A DNA stretch of 64,000 nucleotides from CAMDPA01 sp965223035 (lineage in GTDB: Bacteria; Pseudomonadota; Alphaproteobacteria; Rhizobiales; Hyphomicrobiaceae): assembly GCA_965223035.1 (NCBI GenBank), contig OZ244980.1, forward strand, positions 186,001 to 250,000, given 5' to 3'. Position 1 is the stretch's first letter, and each line of letters begins with the position of its first letter. Of the stretch, positions 9,290 through 17,152 are shown in pieces. Below the pieces are notes generated by a model. That model was not told where the DNA came from. It did no database searches and saw only the letters and a list, made by a program, of their open reading frames with translations. The position numbers and the translations under genes are program-made.

Positions 9290-9937
9290 TCAGCCCTCGG
9301 AGCATGGCACCGAGATCGTGAAGTCGGCACCCGGCACGAACCGTTTGCACGTCCCGGACGGCCCATCGCGATCAGACTTGGCCGTCGACTGCGCGTTGTT
9401 GATCGATTGATCTTCGAGTGGAGCGGGCGGGGGTGAGTCCACCTGCTCGTCTCGCAGCCGGCGATTCTCGGCCCGCAACCGGCGCAACTCGGCCTCCACT
9501 TCGTCCAGTCGCGTCGTGCTCCGAGGGCTCGCGGCGGCTTTGGCCCTGGCCCGTGCCTCGGCTCGAGCGCGGGCGGCCACCGCTGTCCTGCGTTGCGCGG
9601 CGAGCTGGGCCCGCCGAGCAGCTGCTGCTTTGGCCCGGCGAAGCGCCGCAACCTTGGCTCGCTGAACCGCAGCAGCTTTGGCCCGGCGAATGGCCGCGGC
9701 CTTCGCCCGCCGAGCGGCTGCGGCCTTCGCCCGGCGTGCACGAAGGCGTGCCGCTTGCGACCGCGACCAACGCTTTGCCCGCACATGGGAGCGGCGAGCG
9801 TGCGCACGGTCCCTGTCTTCGGACCACTTGAGAATGGTCTCATCAAACCCATGTCCGCGTCCCGCGGCGGCTGGCGCGGCGAAACTCACAGCTGCAGAGA
9901 TGGCGATGACTGCGAGCGTGAACGCTTTCTTTTTCAT
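9290..9937 (-). CDS. Exported Ala/Lys/Arg-repeat protein with coiled coil
   Basis: I recognise no family. The 215-residue product starts with a clear signal peptide (MKKKAFTLAVIAISAAVSFA, cleavage after AAPAAA). Residues about 62-118 are consecutive eight-residue repeats of the form RRAKAAAx, reminiscent of histone H1 or AlgP tails. A short leucine-rich coiled coil (LDEVEAELRRLRAENRRLR) follows, then a Pro-rich linker and a C-terminal segment with two cysteines (GTCKRF...SVPCSEG). GGGAGA lies before ATG 9937. The repeats are also visible in DNA as a 24-base tandem array, a likely site of copy-number change. The combination of a secretion signal with nucleic-acid-binding-like repeats is unusual; the function is unknown. 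Confidence 0.8.
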   Translation of the reverse strand: MKKKAFTLAVIAISAAVSFAAPAAAGRGHGFDETILKWSEDRDRAHARRSHVRAKRWSRSQAARLRARRAKAAAARRAKAAAIRRAKAAAVQRAKVAALRRAKAAAARRAQLAAQRRTAVAARARAEARARAKAAASPRSTTRLDEVEAELRRLRAENRRLRDEQVDSPPPAPLEDQSINNAQSTAKSDRDGPSGTCKRFVPGADFTISVPCSEG

Positions 9938-10380
9938 TTCAATCTCCCGCTCTTATACCAACCGCCGAATGGCGGCGTTGGAACCAATGTGGAGATCACT
10001 TTGCCAACCTATCTGCGATCCAGCAGTTCCACATGGCACATCCCGTGACCTTCGTTGTTTTCCAGGGTGGGGAAGCGGCGGGGCGATGCCGATGCTCAAG
10101 GAGGGAATCTCGTTGTGCGCTCTTCGGGCCTTCTCCGAACAGCGTCAGATGGGGTGGCACCAACAGATAGGATGTCGTTGGGGGAAAGCCTTACTGAAAG
10201 CGACGCAGAAGCAGCGCCTGAGCGCTGAACGTGTGGCGTTTGAAGGATCAGAGTTCGCGCGGTGAGTGCAGTAGAGCTGGTCCAATTTCCTGCCGTTAGT
10301 CAACGCCCTAACCTGATAGTCGGGCGAATGGAGCATGTGCCCAGTGAGCCGTCGCATCGGCAAGCCCATCAGCGCCGATT
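9938..10380. other. Intergenic region
   Basis: Nothing is recognisable except an imperfect palindrome (CCAACCGCCGAATGGCGG and following GCGTTGG) near 9959-9981, upstream of the secreted protein gene, which might be part of its control region. The short frames on both strands match no family known to me. Confidence 0.3.
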
Positions 10381-11199
10381 TCAAGCCGGCAGGGAACGAC
10401 CATCGGCTGCGTGAACGTGAGCATCGATGAGCCTTGCCAATTCTTTCGGGTGCGTAGCCGGCAGGAAGTGACTGCCACCGCTTATCGTTTCGATTCGGGC
10501 ATACGGCATGGCCGCCACGAGAATCTCAGCGATGCGCATCATCGCCGGATGGCCGTTGCCCCCACGCACGACCAACGTGCGAGCGGAGATCGCCTGGTAG
10601 TCGGAAAGCGGAGGTTCGAATGCTGTTGCCGATGACCAGTCGCGAATGTTGGTGGGCGTGGTCTTTATGACGTAATCCCGCAGCTTGGCAGGGGATGCCT
10701 CAAAGGTCCCCTGCCCGCCGTAAAAATCTATGACGTGCCGTGCGGCGTCTGGCTTCCCCGCTTCAAATTCTGCGAAGTAGACCTGTGTCATTGCGCCAAA
10801 CATCCGGTAAAGCTGGGGCTCACGAGCGCACTTAAGAATGTTGAGCGGCACGGCTTCGATAAGTGTCAGGCTTTGTGGCTTGATCTGGCCATGTATTGCA
10901 TGAGCGAGTGCGGCAACGCCGCCGAACGAGTGGGCTACGACATGGGTGGGTTGGCCAATCCGATCGAGTATGAGATCGATGATTTCCGTTTGTTGCCTCA
11001 TCGTCGCATTACCCAACGGGCGGCGCTCAACAGTCTCCCCGTAGCCCAATAGACTGGTCGTCACCAGCCGGTAGCGCATCGACAGGCTTTCGGTGACGGC
11101 CTTCCAACCTGAACCGGTGCCAAAACTGCCAGGCAACAACAAGAGCGCCTGTCCGTCGCCCTTATCAGAGAATTCCACATCTTTGGGAAAGTCAGGCAT
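10381..11199 (-). CDS. Alpha/beta hydrolase
   Basis: The 272-residue protein has an alpha/beta hydrolase fold: an oxyanion segment LLLPGSFGTGSGW near residue 20-32, the nucleophile elbow AHSFGG with Ser91, and the C-terminal GGSHFLPATHP with the likely catalytic His near 249. The acid usually found after strand 7 is not obvious: where an Asp is expected the sequence reads VRGGNGHP, so the triad may use a different residue or be changed. The substrate is unknown. It is a single gene with no clear operon partners. Confidence 0.82.
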   Translation of the reverse strand: MPDFPKDVEFSDKGDGQALLLLPGSFGTGSGWKAVTESLSMRYRLVTTSLLGYGETVERRPLGNATMRQQTEIIDLILDRIGQPTHVVAHSFGGVAALAHAIHGQIKPQSLTLIEAVPLNILKCAREPQLYRMFGAMTQVYFAEFEAGKPDAARHVIDFYGGQGTFEASPAKLRDYVIKTTPTNIRDWSSATAFEPPLSDYQAISARTLVVRGGNGHPAMMRIAEILVAAMPYARIETISGGSHFLPATHPKELARLIDAHVHAADGRSLPA

Positions 11200-11557
11200 C
11201 CTGCCCGCCTCAGACGCTTTTTGATTAACGACCGAAACAGTGTAGGTGAGTGTCCGACGCTACGAAAAGTCAGGATTGGGTCTTACTTGACGTTTGCGAC
11301 GCTGTGCGAGACGGTTGGCTGCAAGACCGGCGGACGGCGAGGCGGTTACCTCAATACCATCTTCGGGTTGCGGCGGAGGGAAACTGGTAAGGGGCCAAGA
11401 GGGGAGGCGGGTTGGCAATCGTTGCACTTAAGCTGGGACCCGTGGTGACGTCACCGCGTCTTGATGACACCAACGCACCGATCGGCCATGTGTTTTCGTT
11501 GTGCTGATGATAATAGGAGTTTTTGAAACCCATGCAACCGATCGGTCAAGGTTTCAC

Positions 11558-11872
11558 ATGGCAACGGCCATGCCGCCTGGTAGCGCTGGCGTGAAAATCC
11601 CCATCCACAGAGGTCCGCACGTGAACAGCGACTTTTATATGCCAGATCTGGCGATGGATCCTAACAATCCGTTTGTTCGAGACGGGGATGGCAAGCTCAT
11701 CCGCCGCTCATTTTGGCTCGACATGAGCGACCGCTCGGTGGTTCTCGCAATGACGCAAGGCGTGGGTGCTCATCTCACGAACGATCAGAAGCGCGCTCAT
11801 CTTCGTGATATCGGGCGTGAGGGACTGATCGATGACGTTTGCGTTCAGGAGATCCTGCCACCAAACGATTAG
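11558..11872 (+). CDS. Hypothetical protein
   Basis: I do not recognise this 104-residue protein. It has no signal peptide or membrane segment; it contains DFYMPDLAMDPNNPFVRDGDG and an acidic C-terminus. The frame is open from GTG 11501, but ATG 11558 has a weak AAGG before it and removes an odd-looking extension. The balanced amino-acid composition suggests real coding sequence; no neighbour points to a role. Confidence 0.45.
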   Translation: MATAMPPGSAGVKIPIHRGPHVNSDFYMPDLAMDPNNPFVRDGDGKLIRRSFWLDMSDRSVVLAMTQGVGAHLTNDQKRAHLRDIGREGLIDDVCVQEILPPND

Positions 11873-12158
11873 TCGGCTGTAGCGCGCACAACGGCCGAAA
11901 CGTCGAGGAGCGCAAGTCGGACGCCATCAGCCGTTTGAGGTCGGTCTGGCCTTAAGCCTCGTTGAGAGACAAGCAGGTTCCAATTGCTGAAATGTGCCTC
12001 AAGGCTGGTCTCGCTCGACTGCTTCCTTGGCGAGATCAGATCCGAAAGCTGGTCTTGGCGTTCGGGTCCGACTTTCACGATTGGCGTATCAGGCGAAGGT
12101 GGATCAAGTGGCCGGACAACCGTGGTAGAGTCACCGCACCAAACAACGGAGGAAGCCG

Positions 12159-13178
12159 ATGCCCAAGAGAGCCTTACATCTATCTTTATGCGCAGTTCTG
12201 CTAGGGGCAACGCCCGTGGTGGCCGACCCAGTAGCAAATTTCTTCAAAGGGAAAACCATTACCGTCGCTGTTGGGGCGGGCGTCGTCGGCAGTTATGCCA
12301 TCTATAGCCGCCTGGTAGCCGATCACATGGGGCGGCACATTGCGGGGCAGCCGAACATGGTGTTTAAGTCCATGCCTGGCGCTGGCGGCCTAAGGGCAAC
12401 GAACTTTGCCTATAACGCCGCGCCGAAAGACGGTTCCTTTATACTTCTGATTGTCCAGACAGCCGCCGTGGATCAGTTGCTGAAGGCCAAAAAAGCAAAA
12501 TTCGATGTTCGGAAGTTTCAATTCCTAGGTCGACTGAATGACAATACACCCATTTCAGTCGGCTGGGTGCCTGCAGGTGTCACGTCGCTTGACGTGGTCC
12601 GAAATAGAACCGTTCCTTCGTCTGGAACCGGACCGGCTTCGCCGACAAACATCCTTCCGAGCATTTTGAACACTTATGCGGGGACGAAATACAGGGTCAT
12701 CTCCGGTTACAAGGGCGCTGGCGGCATGAAGCTGGCGATGGAACGGGGCGAGACTCAGGCGATGGTCGCAAGCCTCACGACATTTCAAAGTTCTCTGGCA
12801 AACTATGTCAAAGAGAATAAAGTCAAAATCCTAGTCCAGCTCGCCCAGAAGCGACACCGCGACATTCCTGAAATTCCAACCGCGGCCGAACTCTGCAGTT
12901 CCAAAGAAGGCAAAGCTGTTGCCAATTTCTTCGCTTCGAGTGCGGATGTGGGGCGCGCATTTGTGGTGCCACCTGGCGTTCCCGCCGAACGCGTCAAGGC
13001 GTTGCGTTCGGCGTTTTCGAGCATGCTCAAAGACAAAGAATTTGTTGCGGCTGCGAACAGGTTGAACGTCGGGCTGAACTCGGCTGGACCGGAGGCTATG
13101 CGGAAAATCGTCGACGAGACGCTCAAGACACCGAAGCACGTCGTTGCAGCTGCCGCCAAGATATTTCGGGGCAAATAA
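12159..13178 (+). CDS. TctC/Bug-type periplasmic solute-binding protein
   Basis: The 339-residue product belongs to the tripartite tricarboxylate receptor family (PF03401), which binds carboxylates in the periplasm. It has a signal peptide (to about residue 22, ATPVVADP), the opening VANFFKGKTITVAVG, the VFKSMPGAGGLRATNF segment and the late VPPGVPAERVKALRSAF motif. GGAGG lies ten bases before ATG 12159. No TctA or TctB membrane components are adjacent, which is common: this family often occurs as orphan receptors. Confidence 0.88.
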   Translation: MPKRALHLSLCAVLLGATPVVADPVANFFKGKTITVAVGAGVVGSYAIYSRLVADHMGRHIAGQPNMVFKSMPGAGGLRATNFAYNAAPKDGSFILLIVQTAAVDQLLKAKKAKFDVRKFQFLGRLNDNTPISVGWVPAGVTSLDVVRNRTVPSSGTGPASPTNILPSILNTYAGTKYRVISGYKGAGGMKLAMERGETQAMVASLTTFQSSLANYVKENKVKILVQLAQKRHRDIPEIPTAAELCSSKEGKAVANFFASSADVGRAFVVPPGVPAERVKALRSAFSSMLKDKEFVAAANRLNVGLNSAGPEAMRKIVDETLKTPKHVVAAAAKIFRGK

Positions 13179-13202
13179 AATTTGCGCTTCGGGCGAGGTA
13201 AG

Positions 13203-13230
13203 CCCGAGGCAGCATGCTCCTTGCCTCGGG
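13203..13230 (+). terminator. Hairpin after the TctC-type gene
   Basis: CCCGAGGCA (13203-13211) pairs with TGCCTCGGG (13222-13230), 25 bases after the stop. The following bases (TCGATCTTGATTC) are only weakly T-rich. Confidence 0.5.
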
Positions 13231-13339
13231 TCGATCTTGATTCAGCGCGACCATCTCAGGCTTGCCCCGGAGCTTGCAGCAGACCAACCTACAACAATCG
13301 AAGGATGGAGGGGTCAGCATGGCGGATGCGCCGGGACGT

Positions 13340-13683
13340 TGGTCGGCATCAGCATCGAGTGGACCGGAGTTCATCACTCCACTGCTGGCGATTTCGAAGA
13401 CCTATCGACCCATGTCGTCACCTACGAGACCGCGACGACATGTTACGTGACAGCGGGCGGCCGTCTTGTCGGCGAGGCCAGCTAAGTTTATCGACGGCTC
13501 GATGCACAGATGGCGATCATTGTTTACCGGCCACGCGCATGGCAGGGACGGCGGGATGTTGTATTGAACGCCATGCTCGACTTCGCCGAAATGCGGGATC
13601 GCGCCGTCGTCACGGCAGGCGGCGAGCCGTTTGCTGTTGCCGATGGGTGGATGCGTGAGGTGCCAACACCGCCGCGACCCTAA
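13340..13683 (+). pseudogene. Decayed small gene with an in-frame stop
   Basis: One reading frame stays protein-like on both sides of a TAA at 13483-13485. Before it reads THVVTYETATTCYVTAGG and after it, without a frame change, VYRRLDAQMAIIVYRP, WQGRRDVVLNAMLDFAEM and AVVTAGGEPFAVADG, ending at TAA 13681-13683. I do not recognise the family. The continuity suggests a gene that recently gained a stop; alternatively the second half is an independent 57-residue gene starting at ATG 13510. Confidence 0.35.
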
Positions 13684-13764
13684 GGTTCGCTTGTTGCTGA
13701 GGTCGGCCGGGCAACCCGGTACCTAACATAGAAAATGCTTGTCGTTTGGCCTGGCAAGATGCGG

Positions 13765-13828
13765 CTAGATCATCGCGCCTTAAACCGGAACCGGCTTTGC
13801 GGTTCCGATTTAAGGCGCGATGATCTAA
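13765..13828. repeat. Palindromic repeat, GATCATC arms
   Basis: A nearly perfect palindrome: CTAGATCATCGCGCCTTAAA, then CCGGAACCGGCTTTGCGGTT, then CCGATTTAAGGCGCGATGAT and CTAA. It is one of the cleanest single copies of the GATCATC arm type in the window. Confidence 0.9.
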
Positions 13829-13884
13829 TGCAGCGCGGCCCAATCTCGGCAATTCGGGGTGGTTTCCGTCATCACGGCGGCAGC

Positions 13885-14076
13885 GCGACGGGGGCCGTGA
13901 CCTCTCCATCATTGCTGCGCCCGCATCCCGCGACCGAGGACCGCGTCCAACGGCTGATCGAGCTCAACGCTCAGTCGCTCCAGAAAATGCGCGAGTGCGC
14001 TGATAAGCCGATGACACTTCTGGTCGGATTCGGACTGATATCGATGTGTCCGCGCCATCGTTTCCCAGAGTTCTGA
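13885..14076 (+). pseudogene. Possible C-terminal remnant of an M48-type peptidase
   Basis: The plus-strand frame ending at TGA 14074-14076 contains PSLLRPHPATEDRVQRLIEL, which resembles the xLLxTHPPTxxRVxRL ending of HtpX/M48 zinc proteases. No upstream catalytic HExxH segment is present. This is a short match made by eye, so it is tentative. Confidence 0.3.
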
Positions 14077-14299
14077 AGTAAGGGCATGTTGCGTAAGCGG
14101 ACGTGGATGGAGCCATCGATCCTGACCCTCATTTCTGCGACCCTAACGCATAGGCCGACTTAACTCCCGCAGAAATATTCAGCGAGCAGAAAAATGTCGC
14201 CCAGCATCATGGTACGGACACGATTGCGTGCTGTCTGGCGCCAAATCGGGGGCGTTCGGTTCCTGGTATTGCTCATCATCCGAGGAGCAGGAGCGGACC

Positions 14300-15613
14300 G
14301 TGATTGCCGACTTTCTTTTCCAAAGCCGAGGCGCATTGGCGCTGATCGCCCTCGTTGCAGGCTTGATGGCGATCTCTGCAGCTGTTGCGCAGGATGCCTA
14401 TCCAGGCGAGGGCGTCAATTACGATGACCGTGGAGGTGTCGCCGACTATGCCCATCCCGGAATGGACGTGCGGCCTGAATTCCGGCGGGCCTTAGACCCG
14501 CACGGCGGTTGGATCGAGCACCCGGGATACGGCATGGTTTGGGCACCCTACGCCAACGAGGATGTCACCTGGCGGCCCTATGTCCGTGGACAATGGATCT
14601 TTACCAACGACTATGGCTGGTATTGGCAGTCCGATGAAATTTGGGGCTGGGTCACCTATCATTACGGCCGTTGGACACGCGCTGATGGATACGGTTGGAT
14701 TTGGGTTCCCGGCGATGAGTGGGCACCTGCATGGGTGGCATGGCGGCATGGTGATGGCTATGTCGGCTGGGCGCCATTGCCACCGGTGTTGGTTGGCTAT
14801 CGCGACGGGTCTTACGGTTCTCATCACGTCAGCGTGGCCATCGGCGCACCCGAATTCGCACCTGTATGGATCTTCGTGAGTCATGCGCGCTTCATCGAGC
14901 CGCGCGTGCATCGCTATGTCGTGCCGCACCGACGCAACCGACGCTATTTGAAGCGGAGCCGGATCGTCGCGTTCGCGGGCCATCGAGCAGGGCGAGCCTT
15001 CAATCGTGGCATCGAGCGAAGAATGGCCGAGCGATGGGTGCGGCGCGCCGTCCCCGTGCGCCAGATCAGGCGCCTTACACGTCCTGGGCCGATCAAGACG
15101 AGGCGGCGAAATGCTAGGTTCGTTGAAATCTATCGACCCGAGCTGAAGCCGTTCGTCGCGCGGCGTGCTATCCCGCGCGTCAATCGACGCTCCCGGTCGC
15201 ATTCGCCGCCGCCATCGCGAAATGATTGGAAGGGGCCGCGGCGTTGGCAGCATGCTCGGCGGGATTTTGACCGAACGCGCGCCGCGCCGCCGCGGAAGCT
15301 GCAGCGTGCACGGCCGCGCACACCCCCGGGCAAGGTAGAGCGGTCCATTCGCCGCGCCGGCTCGGCGCCGTGGCGTCAGCCGCGTAGCACCGTACGGTCC
15401 AAGGGGGCACCGCAGCCGCGGCGCATGCTGGATGCGCTCCGCGCGAAATCGCGCGCCGCGACAGGCCGGACCCGTTCCCACAAAGCCGCGGGTGGATTTG
15501 TTCCTGTCCCTCGCGCTGGCAGCGGTCCCCGACCGACGTTTGGGAAACGCGTGAAAGGTGGCGCGCGGCCACCGCATAGGGCCCGGCGCGCAAATCGCAG
15601 ACGGGGGCAATAA
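14300..15613 (+). CDS. Secreted DUF6600-type protein with very basic tail
   Basis: The N-terminus is a signal sequence (LIALVAGLMAISAAVAQ). Residues about 50-170 form the tryptophan/tyrosine-rich DUF6600 region: NDYGWYWQSDEIWGWVTYHY, GRWTRADGYGWIWVPGDEWA and GDGYVGWAPLPP. The remaining 230 residues or so are extremely rich in Arg and Pro and look disordered. The GTG at 14300 is chosen because AGGAG lies six bases before it and the signal peptide starts there; the frame is open from 14228. The function is unknown; the W-rich repeats suggest cell-wall or envelope binding, which is inference. Confidence 0.8.
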   Translation: MIADFLFQSRGALALIALVAGLMAISAAVAQDAYPGEGVNYDDRGGVADYAHPGMDVRPEFRRALDPHGGWIEHPGYGMVWAPYANEDVTWRPYVRGQWIFTNDYGWYWQSDEIWGWVTYHYGRWTRADGYGWIWVPGDEWAPAWVAWRHGDGYVGWAPLPPVLVGYRDGSYGSHHVSVAIGAPEFAPVWIFVSHARFIEPRVHRYVVPHRRNRRYLKRSRIVAFAGHRAGRAFNRGIERRMAERWVRRAVPVRQIRRLTRPGPIKTRRRNARFVEIYRPELKPFVARRAIPRVNRRSRSHSPPPSRNDWKGPRRWQHARRDFDRTRAAPPRKLQRARPRTPPGKVERSIRRAGSAPWRQPRSTVRSKGAPQPRRMLDALRAKSRAATGRTRSHKAAGGFVPVPRAGSGPRPTFGKRVKGGARPPHRARRANRRRGQ

Positions 15614-15616
15614 CTG

Positions 15617-15660
15617 CTAGATCATCATTGATCCTTAAATTGAAACCGCAGTGCCGGTTG
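15617..15660. repeat. Truncated palindromic repeat (left of IS256 fragment)
   Basis: CTAGATCATCATTGATCCTT then AAATTGAAACCGCAGTGCCG matches the left arm and centre of the GATCATC-type repeat, then breaks off at CCGGTTG where transposase-like sequence begins. Confidence 0.7.
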
Positions 15661-15888
15661 CACGAGCGACTGGGCCGAGGAGAATATTGAGGAGGCGTTC
15701 ACGTACGTCTGCCTGCCGGTGAATCACCGCAAACACATGAAGTCGACCAACATGCAGGAGCGGTCTAACCGGGAGATCAAGCGGCGCACGCGGTTGGTGC
15801 GGATCTTCCGCAATGAGGCGAGTTGCCTACAATTGGTCCGGGCGCTTGGTATCGAGCGGCACGAGGCGTGGCAGGAGGACGCGCGCTA
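15661..15888 (+). mobile_element. C-terminal fragment of an IS256-type transposase
   Basis: The frame ending at TAG 15886-15888 encodes about 75 residues that match the C-terminus of IS256/Mutator-family transposases: HMKSTNMQERSNREIKRRTR, followed by LVRIFRNEASCLQLVRAL and IERHEAWQEDAR. The catalytic DDE region is absent. The fragment is bracketed by palindromic repeats on both sides, and its stop codon is the TAG inside the CTAG that opens the right-hand repeat. It is inactive. Confidence 0.85.
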
Positions 15889-15949
15889 GTTCATCGCGCC
15901 TTAAATCGGAACTGCAAAGCCGGTTCCGATTAAAGGCAGGTTGCTCTAG
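15885..15949. repeat. Hybrid palindromic repeat (right of IS256 fragment)
   Basis: CTAGTTCATCGCGCCTTAAA at the left is a GATCATC-type arm, while the right arm ends GGCAGGTTGCTCTAG, the GAGCAAC type. The centre reads CGGAACTGCAAAGCCGGTTC. Confidence 0.85.
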
Positions 15950-16216
15950 CTCAACGGGGCCTGCTGGCTGAGCTCAGAAACCACAGGCCTTGATTGTTGC
16001 TGCAAGAACACCTGCCACGGCCAGCCTGCCAACGTGCTCGCGGCCGTCAAGACCAAAACCTCGCGGGCGGCCGAAGTGGCCGGTCCTGACCGCCGCTGCG
16101 CGCGCCGGAGCATGATTAAAGTGGTCGGGACGGAACAATGCCTCCCAACGGGCCGGAAAAAATGAATGGAGCTGGATCAAGGACGTGCCGGATCAGCCAG
16201 AACCGTTTTGCAGCAC

Positions 16217-17089
16217 TTAAGGCACCCGACTGCTCGCGTCCGAGCTGGTAGGGCAGGTTTCAGGATTGGGCGGTGTAACAGACGTGCTAAACCGATTGTA
16301 AGCGGCCTTTGCATCGATCATCAGCTCGTAGGCTAGCCGCATGGTGGCAAACCTGTAGCCAGCGCTACCGTCGAGAATACCCAATCGGATCACATAGAGA
16401 TAAAAGAAAATGAGTAGGGGCCTTCCGGGCAGCCGATAGGCAAACCCCTTGATGGCCGCGCGGCGGCGGGAGGGGTCGCTCGACAGAACAGCGAAGAGCG
16501 AGAGGGTAGCGGACCGCTCGGTTGCAAGAACGCGGGCCTCCATAGTCGAGTAGCGGTTGTGCCGCTCGAACCACCAGTCGAGCCCTTTGTTGAAAGGATA
16601 GTGCAGAATATGGCCGGTCAGATTGCGCACGCCGCCGCGGGCAACATAGACCTCGTTGATCTCACGCTCAACGGTCACGCGGCCGCGGCGGAAGACCCGG
16701 GGAAACCAGGTCGGATAGCCGGAGGACCGTTTGAGCCATCGCTCCATGAAGATGTCCTTGCGGCGGAGCCGGAACATTGCGACATCGGCGGCCGCACTGG
16801 TCGTTTCCCGCTCAATCTCTGTGGCGAGTTCCGACGTCATGCGCTCATCGGCGTCGAGCGAGACAATCCAGTCATACTTGCCGGGCATGGCCATTCCGAA
16901 ATTGCGCTGATCGGCATAATTGGTGAAGGGTCGCGTGACAACACGTGCGCCCATCTGGCGCGCGATATCGACGGTGCGATCACTGCTACCGGAATCAAGT
17001 ACCCAAACGTCGTCGCGCCAGGGCAATGACTCAATGCACGCTCTAATGTTGATTTCCTCGTTTAGGGTGAGGATCACAATGGAGATCAT
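16217..17089 (-). CDS. Family 2 glycosyltransferase
   Basis: The 290-residue protein has a GT-A fold: MISIVILTLNEEINI opening, VLDSGSSDRTVDIARQ and the metal-binding SLDADER. It resembles WaaE/KdtX-like transferases that add a sugar to lipopolysaccharide core or an exopolysaccharide unit; the acceptor is unknown. A hydrophobic stretch near 225-245 (RPLLIFFYLYVIRLGI) suggests membrane association. It marks the right-hand start of the polysaccharide locus, following the carbamoyltransferase gene on the same strand with about 60 bases between them; that gap contains a half repeat end (GGTTGCTCTAG at 17104-17114). Confidence 0.9.
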   Translation of the reverse strand: MISIVILTLNEEINIRACIESLPWRDDVWVLDSGSSDRTVDIARQMGARVVTRPFTNYADQRNFGMAMPGKYDWIVSLDADERMTSELATEIERETTSAAADVAMFRLRRKDIFMERWLKRSSGYPTWFPRVFRRGRVTVEREINEVYVARGGVRNLTGHILHYPFNKGLDWWFERHNRYSTMEARVLATERSATLSLFAVLSSDPSRRRAAIKGFAYRLPGRPLLIFFYLYVIRLGILDGSAGYRFATMRLAYELMIDAKAAYNRFSTSVTPPNPETCPTSSDASSRVP

Positions 17090-17152
17090 AATCGACCCTC
17101 GTAGGTTGCTCTAGGGTAAAGTCCGCTCGGTGATTGAGGTCGAACGGTCCAA

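Noticed and set aside
9069..9350. Minus-strand frame ending at the repeat's TAG as another stop-codon overlap
   Set aside because: The frame itself shows no sign of coding, so I did not count it among the stop overlaps.
8893..9852. 319-codon minus-strand frame overlapping the secreted repeat protein
   Set aside because: It runs through the palindromic repeat cluster and is an alternative frame of the Ala/Lys/Arg repeats; the frame with a signal peptide and ribosome binding site is preferred.
14492..15610. Long minus-strand open frame opposite the DUF6600 gene
   Set aside because: It is the antisense shadow of a strongly biased, GC-rich, real gene; no family resemblance and no ribosome binding site.
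15974..16180. Minus-strand 68-codon frame next to the family 2 glycosyltransferase gene
   Set aside because: No recognisable motif, no ribosome binding site and no neighbour support.
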